From: Anaerobaca lacustris
GTDB lineage: Bacteria; Planctomycetota; Phycisphaerae; Sedimentisphaerales; Anaerobacaceae
Assembly (NCBI RefSeq): GCF_030012215.1
Contig: NZ_JASCXX010000005.1
Span: forward strand, 169,096-233,095
DNA: 64,000 nucleotides
Reading direction: 5' to 3'
Shown here: positions 18,018-27,177 of the stretch, piece by piece
Layout of the letters: every line of letters begins with the position of its first letter
Numbering within the stretch: the stretch's first letter is position 1
Translations under genes and position numbers: made by a program
Notes under the pieces: model-generated
Seen by the model: the letters and a program-made list of their open reading frames with translations, nothing else
The model's database searches: none
What the model was told of the DNA's origin: nothing

Positions 18018-18364
18018 TGGGTCCAGTGGCATAAGGCTGTGTCGCACATTTTTCGATAGTCGTCACCTGGGTCGAGCGATAGAGGCCGACCTTCCTTTGC
18101 GCGGCCTCCGCAGGGGACCGTAGGCCATCGAGCGATTCCACGATAGTGAGCGTCCCCTCTTGGCGTTCTTGCTTGGGTTCTTTCCGTCAGGCCATGCTCG
18201 TCTGTCGCCGAGGGCCAGATCATCCTGGTCTTCGACAGGTTGCACACCGTGATCGACGACAGCCGATTGACCCCGGCGCAGTCTCGCTGTACGCTATATC
18301 GCAGATGTGCACGGAACGGCGGTTTGGAGCGGAAGACCGACAGGCGATGCATTGGAGGTCACGA
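18018..18364 (+). other. Intergenic region with possible promoter
   Basis: No convincing gene is seen on either strand. A possible promoter for the next gene is TTGACC at 18267-18272 with TACGCT at 18290-18295 (17-base spacing); a TATATC lies slightly downstream. The minus-strand open frame here (18002-18352) has no ribosome site or recognisable motif. Confidence 0.4.
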
Positions 18365-20794
18365 ATGAACCGAAACGGGTGCTTGACGAGACTGCTGCTG
18401 TGCTCGGCGTTGACGACCTCGGCCCTGTGTGTGCTCGCGGGTCGATCCCAAGCGGTACAGGCCCACACGTCCGACGCGGAAGTGGTCAAGCGCATCCTGG
18501 ATGCGCGGGATGCGGGTGAGAACCTGCTGAAGACCGACGGTTGGAGGCCCTGGGCGGAAGGTTTCATGCGACGGGGCAACCTCTTCGTCTGCGACAATGG
18601 AGAGGATCCTCAGGCCCAGCGAGGCGTCTCACAGGTGGTGACGCTCGATCAGGCCAAGCCCGAGCCGATCGTCGCCATCGCCTGGAGCAGGGCCGAAGGG
18701 GTGGGGGGCAGTCGCGACAGCGATTATTCGCTGTATCTCGATCTGACCTACCAGGACGGCACACCGCTATGGGGACAGGTCGATGCGTTCAGCGTCGGCA
18801 CCCATGACTGGGAGAAGGCCGAGGTGATGGTCTTCCCGGACAAGCCGGTCAGGTCGGTCGCCTTTCACATGCTCCTGCGCCGCCACACGGGCCGGGCGCT
18901 CTTTCGCGATCCCGAGCTGCGCGTCCTGCGACCTCCGGCCGGCGCAAGTCTGTTCGACGGGATTGTGGTCGAACCGAAGCAGCCCGCGCGCGAGGGGTTC
19001 CAGGTTCGCGACGTGGCCGCCGGGACCGATTTCGTCGCCCTCGAAGGTTCCGTCCTCGATCTGAACCTTGAATGCCAGGTCACGGAGGACGACGGCGTCA
19101 CGTTCTTCGACGTGGTCCTGTCCGACACGACCGGAGACGATCGCGCCGTGACCCTGATTTACGCGATCCCCGTCGCGGCGGCGCAATGCCGGTGGTTCCA
19201 CGATCCACGCCGCACCACGCCGGTCGAGCCGGGACGCGAGTACTTCAACACCTCACGTTTCGCCGTCGGCGCCAACGGGCAGTTGTCGCGATACCCCTTC
19301 GCGGCCGTCGCCAACGGGAGCGAGGCGACGGCGCTGGGGATCGACATGGCCCGTCCGGCCGTCTTTCGCGCCGGCTATAGCACGGGGACGGAAGAGCTGT
19401 TTCTGGCCTACGACATCGGACTGACGGCCGAGAAGCCGACGGCACACCTGCGATTCTGCAAGTTCCATTTCGACCCCGAATGGGGCTTTCGCGCCGCGCT
19501 CGAAAGCTACTACGAGGCGTTCAGCCGACATTTCATCCGGCGCGTCGCCGAGCAGGGGCTCTGGATGCCGTTTGCGAAGATCAGCGAAGTGACCGGCTGG
19601 CAGGACTTCGGCTTCCGCTTCAAGGAAGGAACCAACGAGACCGCGTGGGACGACGAGCACGACATCCTCACCTTCCGCTACACCGAGCCGATGACGTGGT
19701 GGATGCGCATGCCGAAAGACATGCCCCGCACATTGGACGCGGCCCTGGCGGAGGCACTGCGGCTCGCTCAGCAAGAGAATGATTCGCGTGCCCAGGCCCT
19801 GCTGACCAGCGGCTTTCACGATGAGCGAGGCCGGTTCCCCGCTCGCCTGTTGAACCTGCCCTGGAACGACGGTGCGGTGTGGAGCATCAATTCCATGCCG
19901 CACGTGCGAGGCGAAACGACCGACTTCAAGAACAAATGGAACGCGACGCTGCGCGAGCATCTCTACGGCCCGCAGCGGACGGCCGATCTCGATGGGGAGT
20001 ACATCGATTCCAGTGAGGGCTACGTCACCGACGAATTGAACTTCCGCCGGGACCATTTCGCCATCGCACAGACCCCCCTGACGTTCTCGACCACGGAGCA
20101 CAGGCCGGCCATCTTTCGAGGGTTGATCGCCTTTGAATACACCCGCGCCCTGGCCGACGACGTCCACGCGATGGACAAACTGATGATGGCCAACTCGACC
20201 CCGATCCGGCTCTGCTGGCTGGCGCCCTTGCTCGACGTGCTGGGCAACGAGACCGACTGGAACCCCGGCAACACGTGGCGACCCATGTCCGATGAGGACC
20301 TGTTGTTTCGCCGGGCCCTCTGTAAGGGCAAACCCTTCTGCTTCCTGATGAACACCACGTTCGAGGACTTCTCGCACGAGCTGGTCGCCAGGTACATGAA
20401 GCGCTGCCTGGCCTATGGCATGTTCCCCGGCTTCTTCAGCCACAACGCTTCGCAGGGGCACTACTTCACGCGCCCCGAACTGTACGAGCGAGACCGCGAT
20501 CTTTTCAAGAAATACGTCCCGCTCTGCAAAGCGGTCGCAGAGGCCGGCTGGGAACCGATCCCGCTGGCCCGTTCGAACCGCCAGCATGTCTACGTCGAAC
20601 GATTCGGCCGCGAGTACCTCACCGTTTTCAACGACAGCGACCGCCCCCAGGAGGTTACTATCACGGCCGAGATCGACTTCGCCGGCCCCACGCGCGATCT
20701 GGTCACGGGCCGCCACTTCGAGTGGCACGATGGCAAGACAACAATCACACTCGCGGCCGAGGACGTAGCGGTCCTCCAACTCAGCGAACCCTGA
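18365..20794 (+). CDS. Large secreted protein, glycoside-hydrolase-like, family not recognised
   Basis: An 809-residue protein with a Sec signal peptide (hydrophobic residues about 8-27, ending near AGRSQAVQA). The N-terminal 250 residues look like a beta-sandwich; the central part (about 270-680) has aromatic- and acid-rich segments such as LDGEYIDSSEGY and FPGFFSHNASQGHY, which recall TIM-barrel glycosidases; the C-terminal 80 residues look like a beta domain (VTITAEIDFAGP, TITLAAEDVAVLQL). A role in export-dependent polysaccharide breakdown is plausible but not shown. ATG 18365 follows GGAGG at 18354-18358. A longer frame from 18146 is rejected because the signal peptide would be internal. 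Confidence 0.75.
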   Translation: MNRNGCLTRLLLCSALTTSALCVLAGRSQAVQAHTSDAEVVKRILDARDAGENLLKTDGWRPWAEGFMRRGNLFVCDNGEDPQAQRGVSQVVTLDQAKPEPIVAIAWSRAEGVGGSRDSDYSLYLDLTYQDGTPLWGQVDAFSVGTHDWEKAEVMVFPDKPVRSVAFHMLLRRHTGRALFRDPELRVLRPPAGASLFDGIVVEPKQPAREGFQVRDVAAGTDFVALEGSVLDLNLECQVTEDDGVTFFDVVLSDTTGDDRAVTLIYAIPVAAAQCRWFHDPRRTTPVEPGREYFNTSRFAVGANGQLSRYPFAAVANGSEATALGIDMARPAVFRAGYSTGTEELFLAYDIGLTAEKPTAHLRFCKFHFDPEWGFRAALESYYEAFSRHFIRRVAEQGLWMPFAKISEVTGWQDFGFRFKEGTNETAWDDEHDILTFRYTEPMTWWMRMPKDMPRTLDAALAEALRLAQQENDSRAQALLTSGFHDERGRFPARLLNLPWNDGAVWSINSMPHVRGETTDFKNKWNATLREHLYGPQRTADLDGEYIDSSEGYVTDELNFRRDHFAIAQTPLTFSTTEHRPAIFRGLIAFEYTRALADDVHAMDKLMMANSTPIRLCWLAPLLDVLGNETDWNPGNTWRPMSDEDLLFRRALCKGKPFCFLMNTTFEDFSHELVARYMKRCLAYGMFPGFFSHNASQGHYFTRPELYERDRDLFKKYVPLCKAVAEAGWEPIPLARSNRQHVYVERFGREYLTVFNDSDRPQEVTITAEIDFAGPTRDLVTGRHFEWHDGKTTITLAAEDVAVLQLSEP

Positions 20795-20937
20795 TCTCGC
20801 GCGGAAACCAGCGGATCGTCATTTTTTACCCGGTGGGCCGGTCGCCTGCATTGACGCCAGCCGGTCGTATTCGCCTGTGGCCGGCCGGCGGTTGGGCAGC
20901 CTGAAATCCCCTGCATTTTTTTCGCTTTTTCTTGCTA

Positions 20938-20966
20938 TTGCCGTCAGGTCCACTCTCTGCTACAAT
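20938..20966 (+). promoter_or_regulatory. Sigma-70-like promoter upstream of hairpin RNA
   Basis: TTGCCG at 20938-20943 and TACAAT at 20961-20966 are separated by 17 bases. The next stretch has no convincing protein start but two hairpins, so this may drive a small RNA. Confidence 0.45.
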
Positions 20967-20972
20967 ACTCTT

Positions 20973-21064
20973 GCTCATGAGCGGCTGCACCTCGGTGCAG
21001 CGACAGCCCCCGGCTAAGTCTCGCTTCCTCTCCCTCCGCATAATGCCGGGGGCTTCATTTTCTC
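20973..21064 (+). ncRNA. Candidate small RNA with two hairpins and terminator-like end
   Basis: Starting just after the promoter, the sequence can fold into hairpin 1 (GCTGCAC 20984-20990 with GTGCAGC 20995-21001, four-base loop) and hairpin 2 (GCCCCCGGC 21006-21014 with GCCGGGGGC 21045-21053, nine perfect pairs). Hairpin 2 has a 30-base pyrimidine-rich loop that includes CCCTCC and CTTCCTC, complementary to ribosome-binding sites. It is followed by TTCATTTTCT. No known RNA family is recognised. A short open reading frame crosses it but has no ribosome site. Confidence 0.4.
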
Positions 21065-21148
21065 CACCGGGCCGCCGCACCATGGCCTGCCTGCTCCGCC
21101 CAATACTTCAGCCGGGCACCAACACCTGCCTCCGGCAGGATTCGGCGG

Positions 21149-21178
21149 TTGACCGTCATAGGCCCAACATAGTATAAT
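21149..21178 (+). promoter_or_regulatory. Strong sigma-70-like promoter for the LamG/discoidin gene
   Basis: TTGACC at 21149-21154 and a perfect TATAAT at 21173-21178 are 18 bases apart. The leader to the gene start at 21384 would be about 200 bases; I see no riboswitch in it. The rest of the 20795-21383 gap holds only the candidate small RNA. Confidence 0.6.
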
Positions 21179-21383
21179 TGTCCTGTCTGGAGACGCAGCA
21201 ACTCCTTCTACGGATGGGCAAACCGACCTTATCGGGAACGGGGGGCGGAGAGTGTGCTATGAAGAGACGCCGCCACATGGGGTGCACCTGCCTTTTGATT
21301 TCATCGCGCTTGTTCGTTGTCGTGGGCCAGCGATTCCACCATATCAGGTCGTAGAGCCACTATAACAGTAAGGAGGACATGTC

Positions 21384-24305
21384 ATGAGATTGCGAGCAGT
21401 TTGGTTGACAGCCGTGCTTCTGACCGGCTTCGTGGGACTCGGCGCACGCAGCGCCATGGCGGAGTTGATCGCCTACTATCCCTTCGAGGAGGGCCAGGGC
21501 ACCGAAACCGCCGACGCCACCGGCAATGGCAACGACGGCACCCTCAACACCGGCGTGCAGTGGGTGGCCGGCTACAAAGGTGGTGCGGTACGATTCGACA
21601 CCGCCGGGGAACGAATCGTGATCGGTCCCCTCGACCCCACCGCCGAGAATAACGCAATGACGTTGGCCGCCTGGATCAACTGGGAGGGCCAGGGGCATAG
21701 CATCTCGCAACAGGGCATCATCGGCAAACGTCTCGGCTGGAGTGCCACCGGCGACACGATCAAGTGGTTCTGGCAGACCAACCCGACCGGCGATCTTCTG
21801 TTTCGAGCGGACTACGACGGAGGCGGTACGAGTTTTGGGTGGGGCAACCAACTGCTCGTGCCCTATGCGAATGAGTGGGTTCACGTGGCTGTGACTTGGG
21901 ACGCCGGCGCCGGGGTGCAGTACATCAATGGGGAGCAGGTTTCAACCGGGAACACGACGCTGAGAGCGTCTGCGAACGCTACGCCCGTGACGATTGGTTG
22001 TGTGGATTCCACCAATACGGAAACCTTTGTCGGCACGATTGACGAAGTGCGGATCTACAACGTCGCTCTGACAGTGGGCCAACTGCAGCAGGCCATGCTG
22101 GGCGATTTCACCACCAGCACGGCGCCCGTTCCGCCGGACACCTCGACGGACGTCCCGCAGGACGTGATCCTGTCCTGGTCGCCCGGCGAGTTCGCCGCGA
22201 CGCACGATGTGTATTTCGGCACCAGCTTCGCCGACGTCGCGGCAGCCGAACGGAGCAATCCGCTCGGGGTCCTGGCCAGCCAGAGCCAGCCGGGCCTTGA
22301 CTTCGATCCTCCAGGTCTGTTGAACTTCGGCCAAACCTATTACTGGCGAGTCGATGAAGTCAACGCAGCCCCCGACAGTACGATCCACAAGGGCGGCGTC
22401 TGGAGCTTCACCGTCGAGCCCTTCGTGTATCCGGTCCGGAACATCGTGGCCACCGCGTCCAGCGCCGATGAAGACACGGGCCCTGAGAAGACAATCGACG
22501 GCTCCGGCCTCAACGCCTCCGACGAGCATTCGATCGCCGCGTCGGATATGTGGCTGACCCAGATCGGTGGCGAGCAACCGGCCTGGATCCAGTACGAGTT
22601 CCCCGAAGTGTGCAAGCTCCACGAGATGTGGGTCTGGAACTACAACGTGCAGTTCGAGCTGGTTCTGGGCTTCGGTCTCAAAGAGGTCACCATCGAGTAC
22701 TCGGTGGATGGCGACGACTGGACGGTGTTGGGCGACTTCGAGTTCGCCCGGGCCACCGCCAGGGCGAACTACGCACACAACACAACCATCGACCTGGACG
22801 GTGTGGTCGCCCGGTACGTCCGGCTGACGGCCCGCAGCAACTGGAGCGGCGTCATGCCCCAGTTCGGCCTCAGCGAGGTGCGGTTCTACCACAAGCCGGT
22901 GATCGCGCGGGAGCCGGTGCCCGCCGACGGCCAGACGGGCCTCGGACTGGACGTGGCCCTCGATTGGCGCAGCGGTCGCGAGGCAGCCGTCCACGAGGTC
23001 TACCTCGGCACCGATGAGCAGGCGGTCATCGAAGGCGCCGCTCTGATCGATACGGTCACCGAAAGCCGCTATAACGCCACCGCATTGAACCTCGGAACGA
23101 CCTACTACTGGAAGGTCAACGAGGTCAATGAGGCCGCCGTGCCAGGCGTCTGGGAAGGCCCCGTGTGGAGCTTCTCAACGGTGGAATACGTCACCGTGGA
23201 GGATTTCGAGAGTTACGACGATGACATCGACGGCGGCACGGCCATCTTCCAGACCTGGATCGACGGCTGGGAAAACAACACCGGATCGACCGTCGGGTAT
23301 CTGGAGACCCCCTTCGCCGAGCGGACCATCGTTCGCGGCGGCCGGCAGTCGATGCCCCTACATTATGACAACACGGTCTCGCCGTTCTACTCCGAGGCCG
23401 AGCGGAGTTTCGCGACCGCTCAGAACTGGCTGGGCAACGGCGCCGACAGGCTGGTGCTGCACGTGCGAGGCAACGCGCCGGACTTCCAGGAGACCGCCGA
23501 AGGCGCCATCATCATGAGCGGCATCGGCAGCGACATCTGGGATGCGGCCGATCAGTTCCGCTTCGCCTACAAGAACCTCAATGGCAACGGCTCGATTACG
23601 GTCCGCGTCGACAGCCTGGTGCGCAGCAACGAGTGGGCCAAGGCCGGCGTGATGATCCGCGAGACGCTCGAGGCTGGTTCGAAGCACGCGTTCGTGGCCG
23701 TGACGCCGGAGCCGTCACACGGCGTGTCGTTCCAGCGCCGCCCGATAGCCGGGACCACCAGCTACAATACGGACGTGGCCAATATCGAGATGCCGCACTG
23801 GGTGAGGCTGACCCGGACCGGCAACACCTTCACCGCGCAGCAGTCGGCCGACGGCGTCACGTGGGTGGACATCACCGTCAGTCCGGCGCTGGAGATCACG
23901 ATGGCCGGCAACGTCTATATCGGTCTGGCGGTGACCAGTCACGATACGGCGGTCTCTACGGCAGCCGAGTTCTCGAACCTCTCGACGACCGGCAACGTGA
24001 CCGGCGCGTGGCAGACGGCGGAGATCGGCGCCGCCCAGCCGACAGGGAACTCGGCCGAGCCGATGTACGTGCGAATCGAGGACAGCACGGGCGGCAGCGC
24101 GACGGTCGCGAGCGCCGACCAGGCGATCACGGCGCGTGCGACGTGGCAGGAGTGGGCGATCCCGTACAGCGACCTGGCCGGCGTGAACCTCAGCCGCGTC
24201 CAGACGATGGTGATCGGCGTCGGCAGCAGGACCAGCCCGACCGCCGGCGGAACCGGCATCGTGTACGTCGACGACATCGGCTACGGCCGGCCCGCAACAG
24301 AATAG
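21384..24305 (+). CDS. Secreted multidomain protein with LamG, discoidin and fibronectin-like modules
   Basis: A 973-residue exported protein. A signal peptide (residues 1-26, ending RSAMA) precedes a concanavalin-like LamG domain (about 27-230: IAYYPFEEGQGTETADATGNG). Two similar beta-sandwich modules follow (about 240-350 and 510-600), both with YYW[RK]V[DN]EVN and VWSF. Between them lies an F5/8 type C discoidin-like domain (about 350-510, with WIQYEFPEVCKLHEMWVWNY quoted at its core). The C-terminal part has a concanavalin-like module (VRVDSLVRSNEWAKAGVMI) and a galactose-binding-like end. These are carbohydrate- or surface-binding modules; no catalytic domain is evident. GGAGG at about 21371 supports the start. 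A strong promoter lies upstream and a terminator follows. Confidence 0.85.
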   Translation: MRLRAVWLTAVLLTGFVGLGARSAMAELIAYYPFEEGQGTETADATGNGNDGTLNTGVQWVAGYKGGAVRFDTAGERIVIGPLDPTAENNAMTLAAWINWEGQGHSISQQGIIGKRLGWSATGDTIKWFWQTNPTGDLLFRADYDGGGTSFGWGNQLLVPYANEWVHVAVTWDAGAGVQYINGEQVSTGNTTLRASANATPVTIGCVDSTNTETFVGTIDEVRIYNVALTVGQLQQAMLGDFTTSTAPVPPDTSTDVPQDVILSWSPGEFAATHDVYFGTSFADVAAAERSNPLGVLASQSQPGLDFDPPGLLNFGQTYYWRVDEVNAAPDSTIHKGGVWSFTVEPFVYPVRNIVATASSADEDTGPEKTIDGSGLNASDEHSIAASDMWLTQIGGEQPAWIQYEFPEVCKLHEMWVWNYNVQFELVLGFGLKEVTIEYSVDGDDWTVLGDFEFARATARANYAHNTTIDLDGVVARYVRLTARSNWSGVMPQFGLSEVRFYHKPVIAREPVPADGQTGLGLDVALDWRSGREAAVHEVYLGTDEQAVIEGAALIDTVTESRYNATALNLGTTYYWKVNEVNEAAVPGVWEGPVWSFSTVEYVTVEDFESYDDDIDGGTAIFQTWIDGWENNTGSTVGYLETPFAERTIVRGGRQSMPLHYDNTVSPFYSEAERSFATAQNWLGNGADRLVLHVRGNAPDFQETAEGAIIMSGIGSDIWDAADQFRFAYKNLNGNGSITVRVDSLVRSNEWAKAGVMIRETLEAGSKHAFVAVTPEPSHGVSFQRRPIAGTTSYNTDVANIEMPHWVRLTRTGNTFTAQQSADGVTWVDITVSPALEITMAGNVYIGLAVTSHDTAVSTAAEFSNLSTTGNVTGAWQTAEIGAAQPTGNSAEPMYVRIEDSTGGSATVASADQAITARATWQEWAIPYSDLAGVNLSRVQTMVIGVGSRTSPTAGGTGIVYVDDIGYGRPATE

Positions 24306-24340
24306 ACGTCCGGAAACGTTCGCCATACCAGAGCATACTC

Positions 24341-24375
24341 GGGGCCCTTGCCATCGCGGCACGGGCCCCTGTTCT
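24341..24375 (+). terminator. Rho-independent-type terminator after the LamG gene
   Basis: GGGGCCC at 24341-24347 pairs with GGGCCCC at 24363-24369, and an inner TGCC/GGCA stem continues the hairpin. It is followed by a weak T-run (TGTTCT). It begins 35 bases after the stop codon. Confidence 0.6.
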
Positions 24376-24473
24376 ATCTGCAGGTTGCGACGCCCGTAAG
24401 GCGCAGACTCCACCGGCGGTGCCCGGCGAAGGGGATGTTTTCGTAAGTGCCGCCTCCTCAACACGTTATCCAA

Positions 24474-24547
<74 letters not shown>

Positions 24548-24748
24548 AAAGCTATTTGCGACAGGCCGTTACGCAACCTGGCAAGGCGGTCGTCGCACGA
24601 CCGCGATCCGAACGCACAGTGCGTTTGGGCCCATCTGCACGTACCTTACACCAGACCGGTTGGCATTGCAAGAGGATCGAACGCAAAATGCACCACTTTC
24701 GAGCCTGCCCCCACCGCCCCCGCGAACATCCGCGACCATTCACCCCGC

Positions 24749-24907
24749 CTATGGTTTGGCTTCCGGCGAGGCATTCGGCTTTCGGTATTGGTACTTTTCC
24801 TTGCGAACCGACGCGTTCCAAGTCTCCTTGACCTGCTCCTCTGAAGCGCTGAACGGCTTGTCCGTGCCTCGCGACTTGCGGTATTCCTCGTTCGTCATCT
24901 TCGACAT
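24749..24907 (-). CDS. Small hypothetical protein (52 residues)
   Basis: The minus-strand frame from an ATG at 24905-24907 encodes a charged protein rich in Lys and Glu (MSKMTNEEYRKSRG at the start, SASEEQVKETW in the middle) with no membrane segment or cysteine pair. GAGG lies a short distance before the ATG. A promoter-like TTGCAC-16-TACAAT pair is found about 130 bases upstream on the same strand. An upstream in-frame ATG at 24949 would add 14 residues of low-complexity character. No family is recognised. The tRNA-Arg gene follows on the same strand. Confidence 0.5.
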   Translation of the reverse strand: MSKMTNEEYRKSRGTDKPFSASEEQVKETWNASVRKEKYQYRKPNASPEAKP

Positions 24908-25045
24908 CCTGCACCTCGATACGGGCGGCGCGATCCTCACGGGAGCCATCCTCAGCCCTCGCCCGAACGGCCCGCCTCACATAGGGTATGTTGACTGGAG
25001 AGGCCCGGCCACACCACATCGGCCGAGCGATTCGAATCCACCGAT

Positions 25046-25073
25046 ATTGTACCACCTCGCAGGGCCCGTGCAA
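25046..25073 (-). promoter_or_regulatory. Minus-strand sigma-70-like promoter
   Basis: On the minus strand TTGCAC (25068-25073) and TACAAT (25046-25051) are 16 bases apart. It could transcribe the 52-residue gene and perhaps the tRNA-Arg beyond it. Confidence 0.4.
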
Positions 25074-25233
25074 GCCATTTTACTCATTTTAGCCTCCGAA
25101 ATATTCGCAAAACGGCCCCTTCGCCGGCGATTCCACGCCACCCTGCGGAATCGCGATCGCCGAAAACGCAAGCCGAGAAGCGACGGGCCCCGGTACGACC
25201 GAGATTATTCTGTGTTTTTTGCGATTTCCCTTG

Positions 25234-25262
25234 TTGACATGCCCAAGATGGGCCGATAGACT
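25234..25262 (+). promoter_or_regulatory. Sigma-70-like promoter of the cold-shock gene
   Basis: TTGACA at 25234-25239 and TAGACT at 25257-25262 have the ideal 17-base spacing. The transcript would carry a leader of about 100 bases, as is common for cold-shock mRNAs. Confidence 0.6.
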
Positions 25263-25339
25263 AAGGGTCTTATGAAGGTGTACGCTTTCCTCCCTCGAAG
25301 TTTACCCCCGATTCAGAAGCAGAGGGAAAATATGTTTGC

Positions 25340-25360
25340 AGGCCGGATCGGCCTCAGGAG
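25340..25360 (+). promoter_or_regulatory. Leader hairpin abutting the cold-shock ribosome-binding site
   Basis: AGGCCG (25340-25345) and CGGCCT (25349-25354) form a six-pair hairpin ending one base before the AGGAG ribosome site at 25356-25360. Such placement could modulate ribosome access with temperature, but this is inference. Confidence 0.35.
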
Positions 25361-25368
25361 ATGAACAC

Positions 25369-25572
25369 GTGGCAACAGGAACAGTAAAGTGGTTCAACGA
25401 GAGCAAGGGATTTGGTTTCATCAGCCCCGCCGGTGGCGGCGACGATCTATTCGTCCACCACTCAGAGATCAAGACGCAGGGCTATGCCTCCCTCAATGAG
25501 GGCCAGGCGGTGGACTTCGAGGTCGGACAGGGCAAGAAAGGCCCCTGCGCGACCAACGTCACCCCCAGCTAA
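25369..25572 (+). CDS. Cold-shock protein (CspA family)
   Basis: A 67-residue single cold-shock domain. RNA-binding motifs are both present: KGFGFI (RNP1) and DLFVHHS (RNP2), after the family start [13 protein letters not shown]. It should bind single-stranded RNA or DNA and loosen RNA structure in the cytoplasm. GTG 25369 is the start because AGGAG sits eight bases upstream; earlier in-frame codons would add a non-family leader. It has its own promoter, a 100-base leader and a perfect terminator, so it is a single-gene unit. Confidence 0.95.
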   Translation: MATGTVKWFNESKGFGFISPAGGGDDLFVHHSEIKTQGYASLNEGQAVDFEVGQGKKGPCATNVTPS

Positions 25573-25597
25573 GCCCCACCAGGCCAAAGCACAAGAA

Positions 25598-25625
25598 GGC
25601 CCCGCACCATTCGCGGGGCCTTTTT
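25598..25625 (+). terminator. Rho-independent terminator after the cold-shock gene
   Basis: GGCCCCGC (25598-25605) and GCGGGGCC (25613-25620) form eight perfect pairs around a seven-base loop, followed by TTTTT at 25621-25625. Confidence 0.92.
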
Positions 25626-26385
25626 CATAGCCACAGTCACCGCCCCGCCCTTCTCCGCCAGCACTCAGCACCAGTCGATATCCAGCGAGAGCACACCCAA
25701 TTCATGCCTGTAAGAAGCAAGACATCGCCGGGATTGCCCCAGCGAGATCGAACAGGACTTCGGTATGACCGGTTGCCCCGCCGCACTGCGCGGGTGGCTG
25801 CCGAGGTAGACCGAAGGCTCCTCGGGCGAATCTCTCACCCGCTGGTCCCCCGCGCCTTCGCGACGTACTACTTGGCCCTTCTGTCGCAGGAAACCTGCCG
25901 ACGCGGCATTCGAAATGCCCTGACGTTGACTGGTGCTCTCGCAAAGAGGCCAGGCTGCCCCCTTGCCTATGGCGCCCATAGTAAAATACGTAGTCACCAC
26001 AATTGACATCCCCAATGGCATCTGACAGATTGCAGGAAGTCTCAGATCTTTGTGCGAGCGCATTGAGTAAGGCAATAGTAGACAGAGCGGCAGCGTCCCC
26101 GAGCGAGTTGGAATCCGTTGCGGTTCGCTCAGGACTACGAGATGGGCGCAGTCTGTCACCGGCACTCCCCGCAACGACCAACATGCAGAACCGATGCTGT
26201 TCACAGCAGATCTAGGAGTGAAAGGACAGGAAGAAGTGCATGCCCGTGATGGTCTGTGGAACGTACGCTCCCCAACGTTCCCCGTCGGCGAAAGGAGGTG
26301 AACTCGTTGGACAATTTATGCACAGGCCACCGTGGCCCCAACACCGATCATGAGAACCCACCCGTTTCAAGCAAAGGATAGTCCG
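25626..26385. other. Gap of 760 bases without a supported gene
   Basis: Open frames on both strands lack ribosome sites and family motifs. A minus-strand frame at 25665-26204 could be a decayed gene but nothing in it is recognisable. AAAGGAGGTGA at about 26295 resembles a strong ribosome site, yet the frame after it closes quickly. Confidence 0.4.
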
Positions 26386-26871
26386 ATGGCAAGCAAAGAA
26401 ATCCGCAAGAAGGTACTTGTGCCTGAAGCGCCTATCCCCCAAAAGATCGGCAAAAAGGCAATTGGACCTCAGTCGAAGATTATCGAATGCATCGTCACGA
26501 TCACAACGGGTTCCGTGAAGAAGGCTGGCACAGATGCCGATGTCTACTTCGAGATTGCCGGACACCGAACCCTGCTTGACAAGCCCGGCTACAATGACTT
26601 CGAGAAAGGGGACACAGATACCTATCATCTGGGGGTTCCCGCCATGACTCTGAAAGAACTCCGAGAATCCGTGATCCTTCTGTATCACGATAACACCGGC
26701 AAGTATCCTGGCTGGTACGTGGACAAAGTGGATATGAAGGTGCGTTTTGAGAACACGTACATCTTCAAGCTCTACAAGAGATGGTGGTATTCCATCGGCT
26801 GGCTTGCCAAGGATGAAGGACCGTACTACACGACGCAAGCCACGCTTCAAGACGGCACTGAGATGCAATGA
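26386..26871 (+). CDS. PLAT/LH2 domain protein
   Basis: A 161-residue protein with no signal peptide. After a basic N-terminal tail (residues 1-30) comes a PLAT/LH2 beta-sandwich: ECIVTITTGSVKKAGTDADV, YFEIAG, NDFEKGDTDTYHLG and PGWYVDKVDMKV in the expected order. PLAT domains bind lipids or proteins; many recognise membranes through calcium. Stand-alone bacterial copies are of unknown role. ATG 26386 follows AAAGGA about eight bases upstream; a longer frame from 26332 would add a tail without support. It stands alone between two gaps. Confidence 0.75.
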   Translation: MASKEIRKKVLVPEAPIPQKIGKKAIGPQSKIIECIVTITTGSVKKAGTDADVYFEIAGHRTLLDKPGYNDFEKGDTDTYHLGVPAMTLKELRESVILLYHDNTGKYPGWYVDKVDMKVRFENTYIFKLYKRWWYSIGWLAKDEGPYYTTQATLQDGTEMQ

Positions 26872-27177
26872 TCCGAGAGGGGGATGGCCCCGGCGGGGAC
26901 AGACCGCGTTTCTGAGGCGTGGGGGCGGGAGGTGCGACCATCCAGGCGGCCGAAGACAGCCCGTTGGTCGAGAAGGCTGACGTGATCACGACCCTGGAGA
27001 GCGAATCGTGAAGCTCCACTTCAGGAAGAGCTTTCGATGCCTGTGCTGTGGAGACATCTGCCGACACATACCCTGGTGACACCAACAGGTCTGGGGCACG
27101 AACTGGCAATGCCTGGGCGCGTCATACGCCGTCCGATCCCGATCTTTCCGATCCACCTCTGGATTCATCGGTCTGCG
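26872..27177. other. Gap between convergent genes
   Basis: The 306 bases hold no gene I can support. A GGGGACAGACC word at about 26896-26906 matches, in reverse, the GGTCTGTCCCC core of the repeats near 33705 and 34364. No clear bidirectional terminator is visible. Confidence 0.4.

Noticed and set aside
18002..18352. Minus-strand 116-codon frame in the gap before the 809-residue exoprotein
   Set aside because: No ribosome site or motif; it overlaps the probable promoter of the plus-strand gene.
25665..26204. Minus-strand open frame of 179 codons in the gap after the cold-shock gene
   Set aside because: No ribosome site, no family pattern and an overlapping frame of equal quality; a decayed gene is possible but cannot be supported.
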